Shown: positions 7,326 through 16,950, counted from the first letter of the stretch. The stretch: DNA of 64,000 bases from Serpens sp035497915 (GCF_035497915.1 NZ_DATJCS010000015.1:1-64000), one strand, 5' to 3'. Numbers and translations are program-made. Notes: generated by a model not told the origin, from the sequence alone.

Positions 7326-7440
7326 CGGCCGGAGCGGCGCGCTACGCCCGTCGGGTGGTAGTCGGGCCGGGAAACCTTTGCCCGCATACTGACCACTAAG
7401 TCATATCTGGCCAGCGCATCGGCCAACGGAATTACCGGCC

Positions 7441-8916
7441 ATGAAACGATGGTTGCAGCCGCTGCTGCTGGGTGGCGTGTTCGTGAACCTGCTGACGATT
7501 CAAGTGCCCCTCGTGCAGGCGCAGGAGAACCGTGCGCTGCCCGGGGCGGTGGAGCAGGCCCTGCGGCGCAGCAAGCTGGATGGGCAGGCGCTGTCGCTGG
7601 TGGCCATCCCGCTCAACGGTGCCGGCCAGACCACCGCCTTCAACGCCGACGTGCCGGTCAACCCCGCCTCCACCATCAAGCTGGTCACCACCTACGCCGC
7701 GCTGGAGCTGCTCGGCCCGGCCCACACCTGGACGACCGAGCTGTATGCCGACGGGCCGCTGCGTGACGGTGTGCTGCACGGCAATCTCTACCTCAAGGGC
7801 GGCGGCGATCCCAAGCTGAACATGGAGCGCCTCTGGCTGCTGCTGCGCGACCTGCGCAGCCATGGCGTGGAGAGCATCAGCGGCGATCTGGTGCTGGATC
7901 GCAGCCATTTCGTGCAGCCGGCCGTGCCGGCGTTCGATGACGACGGCGACGATGCCAACCGCCCCTATCTGGTGGCACCGGATTCCTTGCTGATCAACCT
8001 GAATGCCCAGCGCTTCAGCGTGCGCAGCGAAGGCGGCCAGGTGCACGTCAGCGCCGAACCGCCGCTGGACGCGGTACGCATCGACAACCGGGTACGGGCA
8101 CTGCCGGCCCGCGACAATTGCCCGGCCTGGCCGCAGGTCAGCTATCGGCCGATTCACCAGGGCGATGGCGTGACCCTGGTGGTGACCGGCGAGCTGGCTC
8201 AGGGCTGCAAGGCGCACACCTATCTGGCGCTGCTCGATCATCCGCGCTACGCCGCCGGCACGGTGCGCGCCATCTGGCGCGAACTGGGCGGCACCCTGCT
8301 CGGCGCCGACCGCATCGACCGCGTGCCGGACGATGCACGCCTGCTGGTACGCGCCGAATCGCCGGATCTGGTGGAAGTCATCCGCGACATCAACAAGTTC
8401 AGCAACAACACCATGGCCCGGCAGCTGTTCCTCAGCCTGGGCGCGGAATTTCGCACCCCCCAGGACCGCGACGATGCCGCCGCCGCGCAACGGGTGATCC
8501 GCCAGTGGCTCGAACGCAAGGGGCTGCCGGTGGCGCGACTGGTGCTGGAGAACGGTTCGGGCCTGTCGCGCGCCGAGCGGGTCACCGCCCGGGGGCTGGC
8601 CAGTCTGCTGCAGTCGGCCTGGCAGAGTCCGTTTGCCGCCGAGTTCATTTCCTCCATGCCTCTGGCGGCGCTGGACGGCACCATGCGTAAACGCCTACAG
8701 GACACTGCGGTGGCCGGCAAGGCGCACATCAAGACCGGCACGCTGAACAACGTGCGCGCCATCGCTGGATACAGCCGGGATGTGAATGGCAGCAGCTGGG
8801 CAGTGGTGGCCATCCTCAACCATCCGCGTCCCTGGGGCGCCTCGGCGGTGCTGGATCAGGTGCTGCTGTCCATCTACGAACAGCCGCGCGGCCGACAGAG
8901 CACCGCGCGGCGCTGA
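7441..8916 (+). CDS. dacB: D-alanyl-D-alanine carboxypeptidase/endopeptidase (PBP4 family)
   Basis: 491 residues, normal for the class C low-molecular-weight penicillin-binding proteins. It trims or cleaves peptidoglycan cross-links in the periplasm. The signal peptide ends near VQAQ (residue 28). All three active-site motifs are present: STIK at 77-80, SNN at 321-323 and KTG at 431-433. In P. aeruginosa, loss of dacB derepresses AmpC, so this gene matters for beta-lactam responses. It ends two bases before the convergent cyclase gene. Confidence 0.95.
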   Translation: MKRWLQPLLLGGVFVNLLTIQVPLVQAQENRALPGAVEQALRRSKLDGQALSLVAIPLNGAGQTTAFNADVPVNPASTIKLVTTYAALELLGPAHTWTTELYADGPLRDGVLHGNLYLKGGGDPKLNMERLWLLLRDLRSHGVESISGDLVLDRSHFVQPAVPAFDDDGDDANRPYLVAPDSLLINLNAQRFSVRSEGGQVHVSAEPPLDAVRIDNRVRALPARDNCPAWPQVSYRPIHQGDGVTLVVTGELAQGCKAHTYLALLDHPRYAAGTVRAIWRELGGTLLGADRIDRVPDDARLLVRAESPDLVEVIRDINKFSNNTMARQLFLSLGAEFRTPQDRDDAAAAQRVIRQWLERKGLPVARLVLENGSGLSRAERVTARGLASLLQSAWQSPFAAEFISSMPLAALDGTMRKRLQDTAVAGKAHIKTGTLNNVRAIAGYSRDVNGSSWAVVAILNHPRPWGASAVLDQVLLSIYEQPRGRQSTARR

Positions 8917-8918
8917 CC

Positions 8919-11663
8919 TCAGCAGGGCGCCAGGCGCACCCGGTCACGGCCGGCGCGCTTGGCCGTGTAGAGCGCGGCATCGGCGCGGCTGAGCAGGTCA
9001 TCGGCCGTTTCGCCGGCGCGCCACTCGGCCACGCCGAAGCTGGCGGTCACCCGTCCCGCGTCGCCGATCGGTTCGCCGGCGAGCAGTGCGCGCAGCACCT
9101 CGGCCAGGGTCGCGGCCTGGGCCAGGTTGGTCTGCGAACAGAGCACGGCGAATTCCTCGCCCCCCAGACGGCAGAGCAGGTCGCTGTGCCGCAGGCGTGC
9201 CCCCAGGCGCTGACAGCAGACCTGCAGCACCCGGTCGCCGGTTGCGTGGCCAAACTGGTCGTTGATCTGCTTGAAATGGTCGATATCGAACATCAGCAGG
9301 GCCAGTCCGATCTCACGCCGACCCGCCTGGGCAATCGCCAGATCCAGGCGTTCCTGGAAGTAGCGGCGGTTGAACACGCCGGTCAATGAGTCGGTTTCCG
9401 AGAGCAGGCGCAGCGCCTGTTCGGTGTCCTTGAGCGGCGTGATGTCGGACAGGAAGCCATGCCAGACGACGCCACCATCGGCGGCCGGCTCCGGCATCGC
9501 CTCGCAGCGGAACCAGCGCTGGCCCTGGACCGGCAACAGGCAGCGCAGCTCCGTCTGCCACATGCTCAGGTGCTCGGCGGAGTGCTGCAAGCCGTCGCGC
9601 AGGCGCGGGTAATCCTCGGGATGCACATAGCGGAACACCAACTGCGCATCGGCGCGCACCTCGGCCGGATCCAGCTCGTACAGGCCGGCGAGCGCGGTGC
9701 TCACGTAGGGCACGCTGAAATGGCCGTCCGCCGCGCGGTGCAGCTGGAAGATGATGCCGGGCACCCGCTGGGTGAGCTTCTGCAGCAGTTGGTCGCGCTC
9801 CTCCAGCGCCGCGCGGCTGCGCCGGCGCTCGGTGGCATCGGTGGCGATGCCCAGGTAGCCGACCGGTTGCTCGGACGCGTCGCGAATGCTGGTGGTGATC
9901 AGGTCGACGACCAGTTGCCCGCCGTCGCTGCGCACATAGGTCCATTCCTGGCTGGTGCGGCAGTCGGCGGTCATGCACGCCGGGCCGAGGGCCTGGCCGG
10001 ACTGTGCGGCGCGGCGCTCCAGCTCCTCGGCGAGATACAGGCGCTCGACGGGCTGCCCGAGCATCTGTTCGGCGCGGTAGCCGAGCATGCGTTCGGCGCC
10101 GACATTGAAACGCTGGATGGTGCCCTGCAGGTCGGTGGCGATGATCGACACATGGGTGGTGGCCCGCAGCAGCGCATCGAGCTCGGCGAGGGTGCGGTTC
10201 AGTTGCAGTTCGGTGTGCTTGCGGCCATCGATGTCGGTATGCACGCCGATCATGCGCAGCGGCAGCGCCTGCGCGTCGCGCAGCACCACCTGACCACGGC
10301 TGAGGATCCACTTCCAGCCGCCATCCTTGCGGCGCAGCCGGTATTCGTAGTTCACCGCCTCCGTCTCGCCGCGCATGTGCCGGTCCAGCGCGGCCAGCGC
10401 GGCCGCCTGGTCCTGCGGGTGGATGAGCCCGAGCCACTGCTCGTAGCAGCCTTCAATCTCCTCGTCGCGGTAGCCGAGCATGCGCTTCCAGGTTGGCGAG
10501 AAGTAGGCCTTTCCGGTCTGGCAGTCCCAGTCCCAGACGCCGTCGCCGGCGCCCTCCAGGGCGAAATGCCAGCGCCGCTCGCTGGTCTGCAGCTCCTCCT
10601 GACTGGCCTGCAATTCCTCCTGGCTGGCGCGCAGCTCGGCCGTGCGTCGCGCCACCAGGCGGCGGGTGCGGCGCCGCTCGCCGAGCAGCGAAGCGAACAG
10701 ACAGGCCGCCAGCAGGCTGGCCAGGCCGCCCAGCAGGAACACCCACAGATCGACCGGGCCGCCATGCGGGTGGGTGAACCCGGACAGCGGTTTCAGGCTG
10801 ACCGCGTACAGGCGATCGCCCAGCGGCAGGACCCGGCGGTGTTCCAGCGCGCCGACCTCACCGGTCTCGCGGGTGCTGTGCAGCAGCACCGGCTGGCCGG
10901 CTTCGCTCAGATCCCACAGCTCGGTGTGCAGCCCTTCGGGGTCGTCTTGCAGCGCCAGGACATCATCCAGCAGCAGCGCGGAGGAGACGAAGCCCAGCAG
11001 CTCGCCTTCGCGCAGCACCGGCGCCATCACGATCAGGGCCTGGCCATACGAGGTGATCGACAGCAGGTTCAGCACGGCCGCGGTCAGCCCGGCTCGTTCC
11101 CGCGCGCGCAGCAGCAGGCTACGTCGCCCCGGGTCGGTGGCCAGGTCCAGACCCAGCAGGTTCTCGCCCAGGCCGCGCGAATTGATATAGGCAATCGGAA
11201 AATATTCGGCGCGTTCGCCGGCACTGCGGGTTTCCCCCTGCGCATCCAGCTCGCGCAGCCCGGGCGCGCCGGTGCGGGCCTGCAGCGCGGCCTCGAAGGC
11301 CGAACGCCGGTCCAGCGTCACGCGCGGCATCCAGAGGAAAGCCAGGCTGTCACCCAGCAGCGGTTCGGTCACCGAGGCGAACGCCTCGGCGCCCAGGTCG
11401 CCGGCCAGGCGCAGATGGCGGCTGAGGATTTCCGCCTGCTGCTGGCTGGTTTCGAACTGATTGTCGATCCGCGAGATGCGCTCGCTGGCCAGCCGCTGGA
11501 AATGCTCTTCGACCTGGAGGCGGCGATTCTGCTCCAGGACATAGGCGGCAATCGCCGACAGGGCCAGACCGATCAGCAGCACCAGCAGAAACACGACGCC
11601 CGCGCCGCATATCCGCCGCGCGGGGGGCGGGGCGGAGCAATCGTCGTGCTGTACTGCGTGCAT
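8919..11663 (-). CDS. Membrane diguanylate cyclase with CHASE, three PAS and GGDEF domains
   Basis: 914 residues. Two membrane helices (about 21-43 and 304-328) enclose a periplasmic CHASE-type sensor (FLWMPRV, YFPIAYI). After a short coiled coil with a duplicated ASQEELQ come PAS domains at about 365-480, 495-610 and 625-740. The GGDEF domain ends the protein, with the active site GGEEF at 834-838 and an intact inhibitory RxxD (RHSD, 825-828), so it should make cyclic-di-GMP and be product-inhibited. No EAL domain. AGGAAG lies 7 bases before the ATG. 27 bases separate it from rlmKL upstream, so they may be co-transcribed. The signal sensed is unknown. Confidence 0.9.
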   Translation of the reverse strand: MHAVQHDDCSAPPPARRICGAGVVFLLVLLIGLALSAIAAYVLEQNRRLQVEEHFQRLASERISRIDNQFETSQQQAEILSRHLRLAGDLGAEAFASVTEPLLGDSLAFLWMPRVTLDRRSAFEAALQARTGAPGLRELDAQGETRSAGERAEYFPIAYINSRGLGENLLGLDLATDPGRRSLLLRARERAGLTAAVLNLLSITSYGQALIVMAPVLREGELLGFVSSALLLDDVLALQDDPEGLHTELWDLSEAGQPVLLHSTRETGEVGALEHRRVLPLGDRLYAVSLKPLSGFTHPHGGPVDLWVFLLGGLASLLAACLFASLLGERRRTRRLVARRTAELRASQEELQASQEELQTSERRWHFALEGAGDGVWDWDCQTGKAYFSPTWKRMLGYRDEEIEGCYEQWLGLIHPQDQAAALAALDRHMRGETEAVNYEYRLRRKDGGWKWILSRGQVVLRDAQALPLRMIGVHTDIDGRKHTELQLNRTLAELDALLRATTHVSIIATDLQGTIQRFNVGAERMLGYRAEQMLGQPVERLYLAEELERRAAQSGQALGPACMTADCRTSQEWTYVRSDGGQLVVDLITTSIRDASEQPVGYLGIATDATERRRSRAALEERDQLLQKLTQRVPGIIFQLHRAADGHFSVPYVSTALAGLYELDPAEVRADAQLVFRYVHPEDYPRLRDGLQHSAEHLSMWQTELRCLLPVQGQRWFRCEAMPEPAADGGVVWHGFLSDITPLKDTEQALRLLSETDSLTGVFNRRYFQERLDLAIAQAGRREIGLALLMFDIDHFKQINDQFGHATGDRVLQVCCQRLGARLRHSDLLCRLGGEEFAVLCSQTNLAQAATLAEVLRALLAGEPIGDAGRVTASFGVAEWRAGETADDLLSRADAALYTAKRAGRDRVRLAPC

Positions 11664-11690
11664 ACCAACTTCCTGTCAGCGCACACCTGA

Positions 11691-13865
11691 TCAGCCGTGG
11701 CTGATGCGCCAGGCCCGGTGTATGCGGGGATTACGGGCGAAATCCGGATCCAGTGTTTCGCCGCTCACTTCGGCGATGTTGTAGCGTTTTGCCAGCATTT
11801 CGTCCAGCTGGAATTTGCGGAAGTTGTTCGAGAAGTACAGGACGCCCCCCGGCGCCAGCCGGGCCATGGCCAGCTCGAGCAGGCGGGCGTGGTCGCGCTG
11901 CACATCGAACACCCCTTCCATGCGCTTGGAGTTGGAGAAGGTCGGCGGGTCGATGAAGATCAGGTCGTACTCGCCGCGATCCGCTTCCAGCCAGGCCATC
12001 ACGTCGCCCTGTTCCAGGCGCTGCTTGTCGGAGAAGCCGTTCAGCGACAGGTTGCGGCGCGCCCAGTCCAGGTAGGTCTTGGACAGGTCGACGCTGGTGG
12101 TGCTGCGCGCGCCGCCCTTGGCCGCGTGCACGGTGGCGGTCGCGGTGTAGCAGAACAGGTTGAGGAAGCGCTTGCCGGCCGCCTCGCGCTGGATGCGCAG
12201 GCGCATCGGTCGATGGTCGAGGAACAGGCCGGTGTCCAGGTAATCGGTGAGATTGACCAGCAGCTTGACGCCACCCTCACTGACTTCCATGAAGCGCCCC
12301 TGCTCGCCCTGGCGCTCGTACTGACGCGTGCCGGTCTGCCGTTCGCGACGCTTGATCACCACGCGTTCGGCGGGAACCCCGAGGGCCACCGGAATCGCCG
12401 CCAGGGCGTCGAGCAGGCGGGTCTGGGCCTTTTCCGGGTCGATCGAACGCGGCGGCGCGTATTCCTGCACATGGACCCAGTCGCGGTACAGGTCGATGGC
12501 CAGGGCGTACTCGGGCATGTCCGCGTCGTATAGGCGGTAGCATTCCACGCCGGCCTGCCTGGCCCATTTGCCGAGGGTCTTGAGGTTCTTCTGCAGGCGG
12601 TTGGCGAACATCTGCCCGCCTTCGGACAGGCGCGCCGGCTCGCTGGCCTGCGGTGCGGCACGGTCTTCGCCGCCCTGGCGATTGCCGGTGACGAACTGGT
12701 CGGGACGCACCTGCAACAGCAGCAGCTTGCACGGCAGCGCGCCGTTGAACAGGGCGTACTGCTTGTGGCTGCGAATGCCCATGCGCTTGCCCAGCTCCGG
12801 GGCGCCGGCGAAGATCGCCGCCTCCCAGCCCATGCAGGCCTGGCGCAGGCGCTCGCCCAGGTTCTGGTAGAGATACAGCAGACTGGCTTCGTCACCCAGG
12901 CGCTCGCCATAGGGCGGATTGCACACCACCAGGCCGGCCTGGCCCTTGTCGGTGCGCGGCTCGAAGGTGGCCAGCTCGCCCTGGTAGATGCGTACCCACT
13001 CGCCGAGTCCGGCACGCTCGATGTTGTTGCGCGCCGGCTGGATCAGCCGCGGATCGGCTTCATAGCCACGAATCCACAGCGGCGGCTTGCCCAGGCCGAT
13101 GCGTGCACGTTCCTCGGCCTCGGCGTGCAGGCGGTTCCACACGGCCGGCACATGGCCCAGCCAGTTGGAAAAGCCCCACTGCTGGCGCTTGAGGTTGGGG
13201 GCGACGTCGGCGGCCATCATGCCGGCCTCGACCAGGAAGGTACCCACGCCGCACATCGGGTCGGCCAGTGCGCCGCCCTCGGCGGCGATGCGCGGCCAGC
13301 CTGCGCGGATGAGGATCGCGGCGGCCAGGTTCTCCTTGAGCGGCGCGGCACCCTGCTGCAGGCGGTAGCCACGCTGGTGCAGGCTGTGCCCGGACAGGTC
13401 GATGGACAGCACCGCCTCGCCCTTGTCCAGGCGCAGGTGCACGCGCAGGTCCGGGTTGTCCTTGTCCACCGACGGGCGCTGGCCGAACTGCGCGCGCAGG
13501 CGGTCGACGATGGCGTCCTTGACCTTCAGGGCGCCGAAGTGCGTGTTGTCGATGCCGGCGCCGCGCCCGCTGAACTCGACCGCCAGGCTGCCGGCGGCGT
13601 CCAGATGCTCGCTCCAGTCGACCGCCTTGACGCCTTCGTAGAGGGTCTCGGCATTGCTGACCGGGAAGCGCGCCAGCACCAGCAGCACCCGGTTGGCCAG
13701 CCGCGACCACAGGCACAGCCGATAGGCGGTTTCCATACCGGCGAAGCCGCGCACCATGGCCACATGTTCGCGGGCCTCTTCCAGCCCCAGTTGCCCGGCC
13801 TCCTCCAGCAGCAGGCTTTCCAGGCTCTTGGGGCAGGTCAGTACCAGTTCGTAACGCTCAGACAT
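11691..13865 (-). CDS. rlmL: Bifunctional 23S rRNA methyltransferase RlmKL (G2445 m2G / G2069 m7G)
   Basis: 724 residues from MSERYELVLTCPKSLE, the usual start; a longer frame adds 49 leader-like residues. A THUMP RNA-binding region opens the protein, the first methyltransferase carries NPPYGERLG, and the second (RlmK-like) has LNLFCYTATATVHAA and FIDPPTFSNSKRM. Both guanine methylations in the large rRNA would be carried out during ribosome assembly. It is divergent from rmf, so two ribosome-related genes share the intergenic region. Confidence 0.93.
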   Translation of the reverse strand: MSERYELVLTCPKSLESLLLEEAGQLGLEEAREHVAMVRGFAGMETAYRLCLWSRLANRVLLVLARFPVSNAETLYEGVKAVDWSEHLDAAGSLAVEFSGRGAGIDNTHFGALKVKDAIVDRLRAQFGQRPSVDKDNPDLRVHLRLDKGEAVLSIDLSGHSLHQRGYRLQQGAAPLKENLAAAILIRAGWPRIAAEGGALADPMCGVGTFLVEAGMMAADVAPNLKRQQWGFSNWLGHVPAVWNRLHAEAEERARIGLGKPPLWIRGYEADPRLIQPARNNIERAGLGEWVRIYQGELATFEPRTDKGQAGLVVCNPPYGERLGDEASLLYLYQNLGERLRQACMGWEAAIFAGAPELGKRMGIRSHKQYALFNGALPCKLLLLQVRPDQFVTGNRQGGEDRAAPQASEPARLSEGGQMFANRLQKNLKTLGKWARQAGVECYRLYDADMPEYALAIDLYRDWVHVQEYAPPRSIDPEKAQTRLLDALAAIPVALGVPAERVVIKRRERQTGTRQYERQGEQGRFMEVSEGGVKLLVNLTDYLDTGLFLDHRPMRLRIQREAAGKRFLNLFCYTATATVHAAKGGARSTTSVDLSKTYLDWARRNLSLNGFSDKQRLEQGDVMAWLEADRGEYDLIFIDPPTFSNSKRMEGVFDVQRDHARLLELAMARLAPGGVLYFSNNFRKFQLDEMLAKRYNIAEVSGETLDPDFARNPRIHRAWRISHG

Positions 13866-14070
13866 TCGAAAATCCAGGCCCGCAGGCAATAAAGGCTTCC
13901 GCCAGAGAAGCCGAAACAAATTGAAACGACGAGCTGCACAACGGCCGCCGAACAAAATCCGGTTGTGCCACCAGCGCCCAAACCCACCAGGGATACCGCT
14001 TTGCCCCGACAAGTGGAGCTGCTTATGGTTCCGTCAGGCGAAATGTTGCCTCGTTATGACAAATCGATCA

Positions 14071-14099
14071 TTCACAGCGCTCGCCCCTTTGGATAGAAA
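14071..14099 (+). promoter_or_regulatory. Predicted sigma-70 promoter of rmf
   Basis: TTCACA (one mismatch to TTGACA), a 17-base spacer, then TAGAAA (four of six to TATAAT). The implied start of transcription is near 14106, about 120 bases before the rmf ATG. Confidence 0.55.
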
Positions 14100-14102
14100 C
14101 AA

Positions 14103-14141
14103 CCCCAAGGGAGGCGACGCAAGGTTGCCTTTCCTTTGGGG
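14103..14141 (+). promoter_or_regulatory. 5'-terminal stem-loop of the rmf transcript
   Basis: CCCCAAGG at the left pairs with CCTTTGGGG at the right, and GAGGC with GCCTTT inside, around GCAAG, with one bulged T. It has no T tract, so it is not a typical terminator. Placed at the predicted 5' end of the mRNA it could protect the message, in line with the known stability of rmf mRNA in stationary phase in E. coli. Confidence 0.5.
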
Positions 14142-14226
14142 TCGTCACGCCGGCAACGGCCCCTTTCGCGGCCTCGCAACGCGGCCGCCAGTGGGAAATA
14201 CAGTCAACGATTGAGGGCTATACCCG

Positions 14227-14442
14227 ATGAGAAGACTAAAGCGTGACCCGATGGAACGCGCCTACTTACGCGGTTACCAACATGGTGTTCATGGCAAATC
14301 CCAAGAGCTCTGTCCCTTCACCCATCCGACGACTCGTCAGGCCTGGCTCAATGGCTGGCGCGAAGGTCGCGGCGACCACTGGGACGGTCTGACCGGCACC
14401 GCCGGCATACATCGACTGAATGAAATGAGAGCGGTCGGCTGA
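14227..14442 (+). CDS. rmf: Ribosome modulation factor
   Basis: 71 residues, matching Rmf in length and motif: MRRLKRDPMERAYLRGYQHG, then CPF and RQAWLNGWREGR. Rmf dimerises 70S ribosomes into inactive 100S particles in stationary phase. GAGG lies about 12 bases before the ATG. Its own promoter, leader hairpin and terminator make it a single-gene unit. Confidence 0.97.
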   Translation: MRRLKRDPMERAYLRGYQHGVHGKSQELCPFTHPTTRQAWLNGWREGRGDHWDGLTGTAGIHRLNEMRAVG

Positions 14443-14503
14443 GACCCGGTCTGACGCTCTTCCGCCGCGCCAGGCCCCACACGGATCTGTCGCGGTGACT
14501 GCC

Positions 14504-14525
14504 AAGGGCTCCCACGGGAGCCCTT
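14504..14525 (+). terminator. Terminator between rmf and pyrD
   Basis: AAGGGCTCC pairs with GGAGCCCTT around CACG, followed by TTCCATTTTC. It lies between convergent genes and may also act for pyrD. Confidence 0.75.
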
Positions 14526-14538
14526 TCCATTTTCGGGA

Positions 14539-15564
14539 TCAGGTCCGCGGCAGCGCGGCGATGGCATCCACCGCTTCGCGAATCAGCTTCGGGCCCTTGT
14601 AGATGAACCCCGAATAGATCTGCACCAGGCTCGCCCCGGCGGCGATCTTCTCGGCCGCGTCGCGCCCTTCGGTGATACCGCCCACGGCGATGATCGGCAG
14701 GCGTCCGCCCAGCTCCGCGGCCAGCACCTTGACGGTGTGGGTGCTCTTGTCACGCACCGGCGCGCCGGACAGGCCGCCTGCCTCGTCAGCGTGCAGCAGA
14801 CCCTCGACGCCTTCGCGGCTCAGCGTGGTGTTGGTGGCAATCACCGCATCCATCCCCGCCTCCACCAGCGCGCGCGCCACCTCGGCGGTCTCCTCGTCGC
14901 TCATGTCCGGGGCGATCTTGATTGCCAGCGGCACACGGCGGCCGTATTCGACGGCCAGGTCTTCCTGGCGACGGCGCAGGGCTTCGAGCAGCTGCCGCAG
15001 CGAATCACCGAACTGCAGGCTGCGCAGCCCGGGGGTATTCGGCGAGCTGACATTGACCGTGACGTAGCTGGCGTGGGGATAGACCTTTTCCAGGCCGATC
15101 AGGTAGTCGTCCACCGCGCGCTCGACCGGGGTGTCGAAGTTCTTGCCGATGTTGATGCCCAGCACGCCACGGTACTTCGCCGCGCGCACCCGCTCGAGCA
15201 GGTAGTCGACGCCGTGGTTGTTGAAGCCCATGCGGTTGATGATGGCCTGGGCCTCCGGCAGGCGGAACAGGCGCGGCTTCGGGTTGCCCGGCTGCGGGCG
15301 CGGCGTCACGGTGCCGATCTCGATGAAACCGAAACCCAGCTGACCGAGGCCGTCGATGGCATCGCCGTTCTTGTCCAGGCCGGCGGCCAGGCCGACCGGA
15401 TTGGCGAATTCCAGACCCATGATCTTCACTGGCAGGGCCGCCGGCTTCTTGCACAGCAGACCGTTCAGCCCCAGACGCCCGCCCGCGCCGAGCAGGTCGA
15501 GGGACAGTTCGTGAGAGGTTTCCGGAGACAGTCGAAAGAGCAGATCGCGGGCCAGGGAGTACAT
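14539..15564 (-). CDS. pyrD: Dihydroorotate dehydrogenase, class 2 (quinone-linked)
   Basis: 341 residues. It oxidises dihydroorotate to orotate with quinone as acceptor at the inner membrane, the fourth step of pyrimidine synthesis. The N-terminal helical pair (MYSLARDLLFRLSPETSHEL) is the class 2 membrane-binding extension. NVSSPNTPGLRSLQ holds the catalytic serine and VGGITEGRDAAEKI the FMN phosphate site. Confidence 0.96.
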   Translation of the reverse strand: MYSLARDLLFRLSPETSHELSLDLLGAGGRLGLNGLLCKKPAALPVKIMGLEFANPVGLAAGLDKNGDAIDGLGQLGFGFIEIGTVTPRPQPGNPKPRLFRLPEAQAIINRMGFNNHGVDYLLERVRAAKYRGVLGINIGKNFDTPVERAVDDYLIGLEKVYPHASYVTVNVSSPNTPGLRSLQFGDSLRQLLEALRRRQEDLAVEYGRRVPLAIKIAPDMSDEETAEVARALVEAGMDAVIATNTTLSREGVEGLLHADEAGGLSGAPVRDKSTHTVKVLAAELGGRLPIIAVGGITEGRDAAEKIAAGASLVQIYSGFIYKGPKLIREAVDAIAALPRT

Positions 15565-15633
15565 GGTCGGGCTCGTTGGGTGTTTGGGGCCGCCGAGTAT
15601 ACCCGCTCGGCGAGCGCTTTTGATCCGTCGCGC

Positions 15634-15855
15634 TCAGCCCAGTCGCTTCACATCCAGCAGCTTGCCATCCGCGCCGACCTCCAGGCGGAAAGTGCCGTGA
15701 ACGCCCTCGTGGCTCAGGAAGGGCCGCAGGTGGTGGGCCGGCAGGCTGACGCTGCGACCGTCGCGACTGTAGGCCAGTACCCGGTTGGCGCGCCCCTGGT
15801 AATAGGCCAGGAATTGATCGGCCGTCAGATGAATATCCAGCACCAGGCTGGGCAT
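15634..15855 (-). CDS. Small conserved protein, DUF2835 family
   Basis: 73 residues beginning MPSLVLDIHLTADQFLAYYQG, which I recognise as the DUF2835 type; function unknown. Later stretches RSVSLPAHHLRPFLSHEGVHG are well-conserved in style. The chosen ATG has AAGGGGGTG upstream, while the longer frame adds 13 residues with no signal. 69 bases separate it from pyrD, which is transcribed in the same direction. Confidence 0.8.
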   Translation of the reverse strand: MPSLVLDIHLTADQFLAYYQGRANRVLAYSRDGRSVSLPAHHLRPFLSHEGVHGTFRLEVGADGKLLDVKRLG

Positions 15856-16054
15856 GGAGCACCCCCTTGTCAGAACCGCGCGGCAGTTTGCCACATCTGC
15901 GACCCAAGTCGCCCTCGCCAGCGAGCGCGCCGCTCTGCCACACTAGCGAGCGCAATTCAGGCCAGGCAGATCAGCAACCTGCCACGCCGATCATCCGTCC
16001 GGACCGAGCTGTACGCCATCCCGACGCCGTACTGTTGGAGCCCGTAGCATTGTC

Positions 16055-16939
16055 ATGACCTCGCCCACGCCACCCACCCTCACCAGGCGCCTGTCGTCCC
16101 TGGCCGGACAGCTGGGTCTGGGCGGCAAGGCCGCCAGACGCATGCTGGACCGCGCCCGCCAGTTGAACCTGCCGTTCCAGCCGATCCCCCTGCCCACCCT
16201 GAGCATCTGGTGGCAGCTCGGCCCGCAACTGGACCGCCTGGTGGATCTGCCGCGCGGCGCCCTGTCCGGTCCGGTGCAGGAAGACAAGGCTGCGGCCCAC
16301 GCGGTGCTGGCACGCCTGGTCGAGGTGAATCACAGCTATGTGCCGGCCTTCGACCTGCGCGAGATCAGCGGGCTGAGCTGCGCGCCGGGCGATCAGCCGC
16401 CGCATTCACGACTGGAAGACCTGGCCGCCACGCCGGCCTGCCGCAGCCTGCGCCTGATCAGCTACAAGGACTTCCTCAAGACCGCCGAACAGGCGCTACC
16501 CGCCAAGGGCCAGCCCCTGCGTCTGCGCCAGGCGGAATGGTTCGGCGAGCGGCTGTTCTACGAGGGTGAGCAGGGCGCGACGCTTGCCGCCCTGGTCGCC
16601 TATGCCCGTCTGCGCGGCCTGAAACATGAGCTGACCGCGGACATTGCCCACTACCGGCTCAACCCGGTGGTGCTGGCCGAGCTGAACAGCCATTACCACA
16701 TGCTCGGCATGCCGGCCGAAACCTGGAGCGATCCGGGCTTCATGGGCCTGCTGCTGGACAGCGGACTGCCCTACTCGCGCCTGCTGCTGCAGCGCACTCC
16801 TGCGGTACTCGAAGCCCTGCTGCTACCACGCGACGACGAACAGGCCAACGCCCTCGGCGAAGGCCTGCGCCTGGCCGGCGCGCCGGACCTGGTGGAGTTC
16901 CTCTACCACCTGCCGACCACCCTGCACATCGATCCGTAA
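16055..16939 (+). CDS. Conserved hypothetical protein
   Basis: 294 residues, no signal peptide or membrane segment. It begins with a short basic helix (TRRLSSLAGQLGLGGKAARRMLDRARQ) and continues as a mixed helical protein without catalytic motifs that I can name; the C-terminal half (LKHELTADIAHYRLNPVVLAELNSHYHMLGMP) looks helical. I recall similar uncharacterised proteins next to pyrD in pseudomonads, so it is probably a real and conserved gene. It stands alone on the plus strand, followed by a REP-like repeat. Confidence 0.7.
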   Translation: MTSPTPPTLTRRLSSLAGQLGLGGKAARRMLDRARQLNLPFQPIPLPTLSIWWQLGPQLDRLVDLPRGALSGPVQEDKAAAHAVLARLVEVNHSYVPAFDLREISGLSCAPGDQPPHSRLEDLAATPACRSLRLISYKDFLKTAEQALPAKGQPLRLRQAEWFGERLFYEGEQGATLAALVAYARLRGLKHELTADIAHYRLNPVVLAELNSHYHMLGMPAETWSDPGFMGLLLDSGLPYSRLLLQRTPAVLEALLLPRDDEQANALGEGLRLAGAPDLVEFLYHLPTTLHIDP

Positions 16940-16950
16940 GCGCACCGGAC

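Larger units (their letters stand above)
7033..7440. other. Upstream region of the hbdH remnant and of dacB
   Basis: 408 bases. From left to right: the hbdH leader, a -24/-12 candidate (minus strand, 7087-7103), an activator dyad at 7254-7274 and a 10-bp inverted repeat at 7288-7325. The final part before dacB shows no clear promoter. I find no supported gene; frames at 6878-7399 and 7159-7392 lack ribosome binding sites and family motifs. Confidence 0.55.
13866..14226. other. Divergent control region of rlmL and rmf
   Basis: 361 bases. It contains a good sigma-70 promoter for rmf (14071-14099) and, at the predicted start of transcription, a long stem-loop (14103-14141). The rlmL side has no obvious promoter. 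No further gene seen. Confidence 0.6.

Noticed and set aside
6878..7399. 173-codon plus-strand frame over the hbdH remnant
   Set aside because: It is antisense to native hbdH codons and has no ribosome binding site; composition is a shadow of the minus strand.
9459..11690. 743-codon plus-strand frame opposite the diguanylate cyclase
   Set aside because: Antisense shadow of a gene with intact CHASE, PAS and GGDEF motifs.
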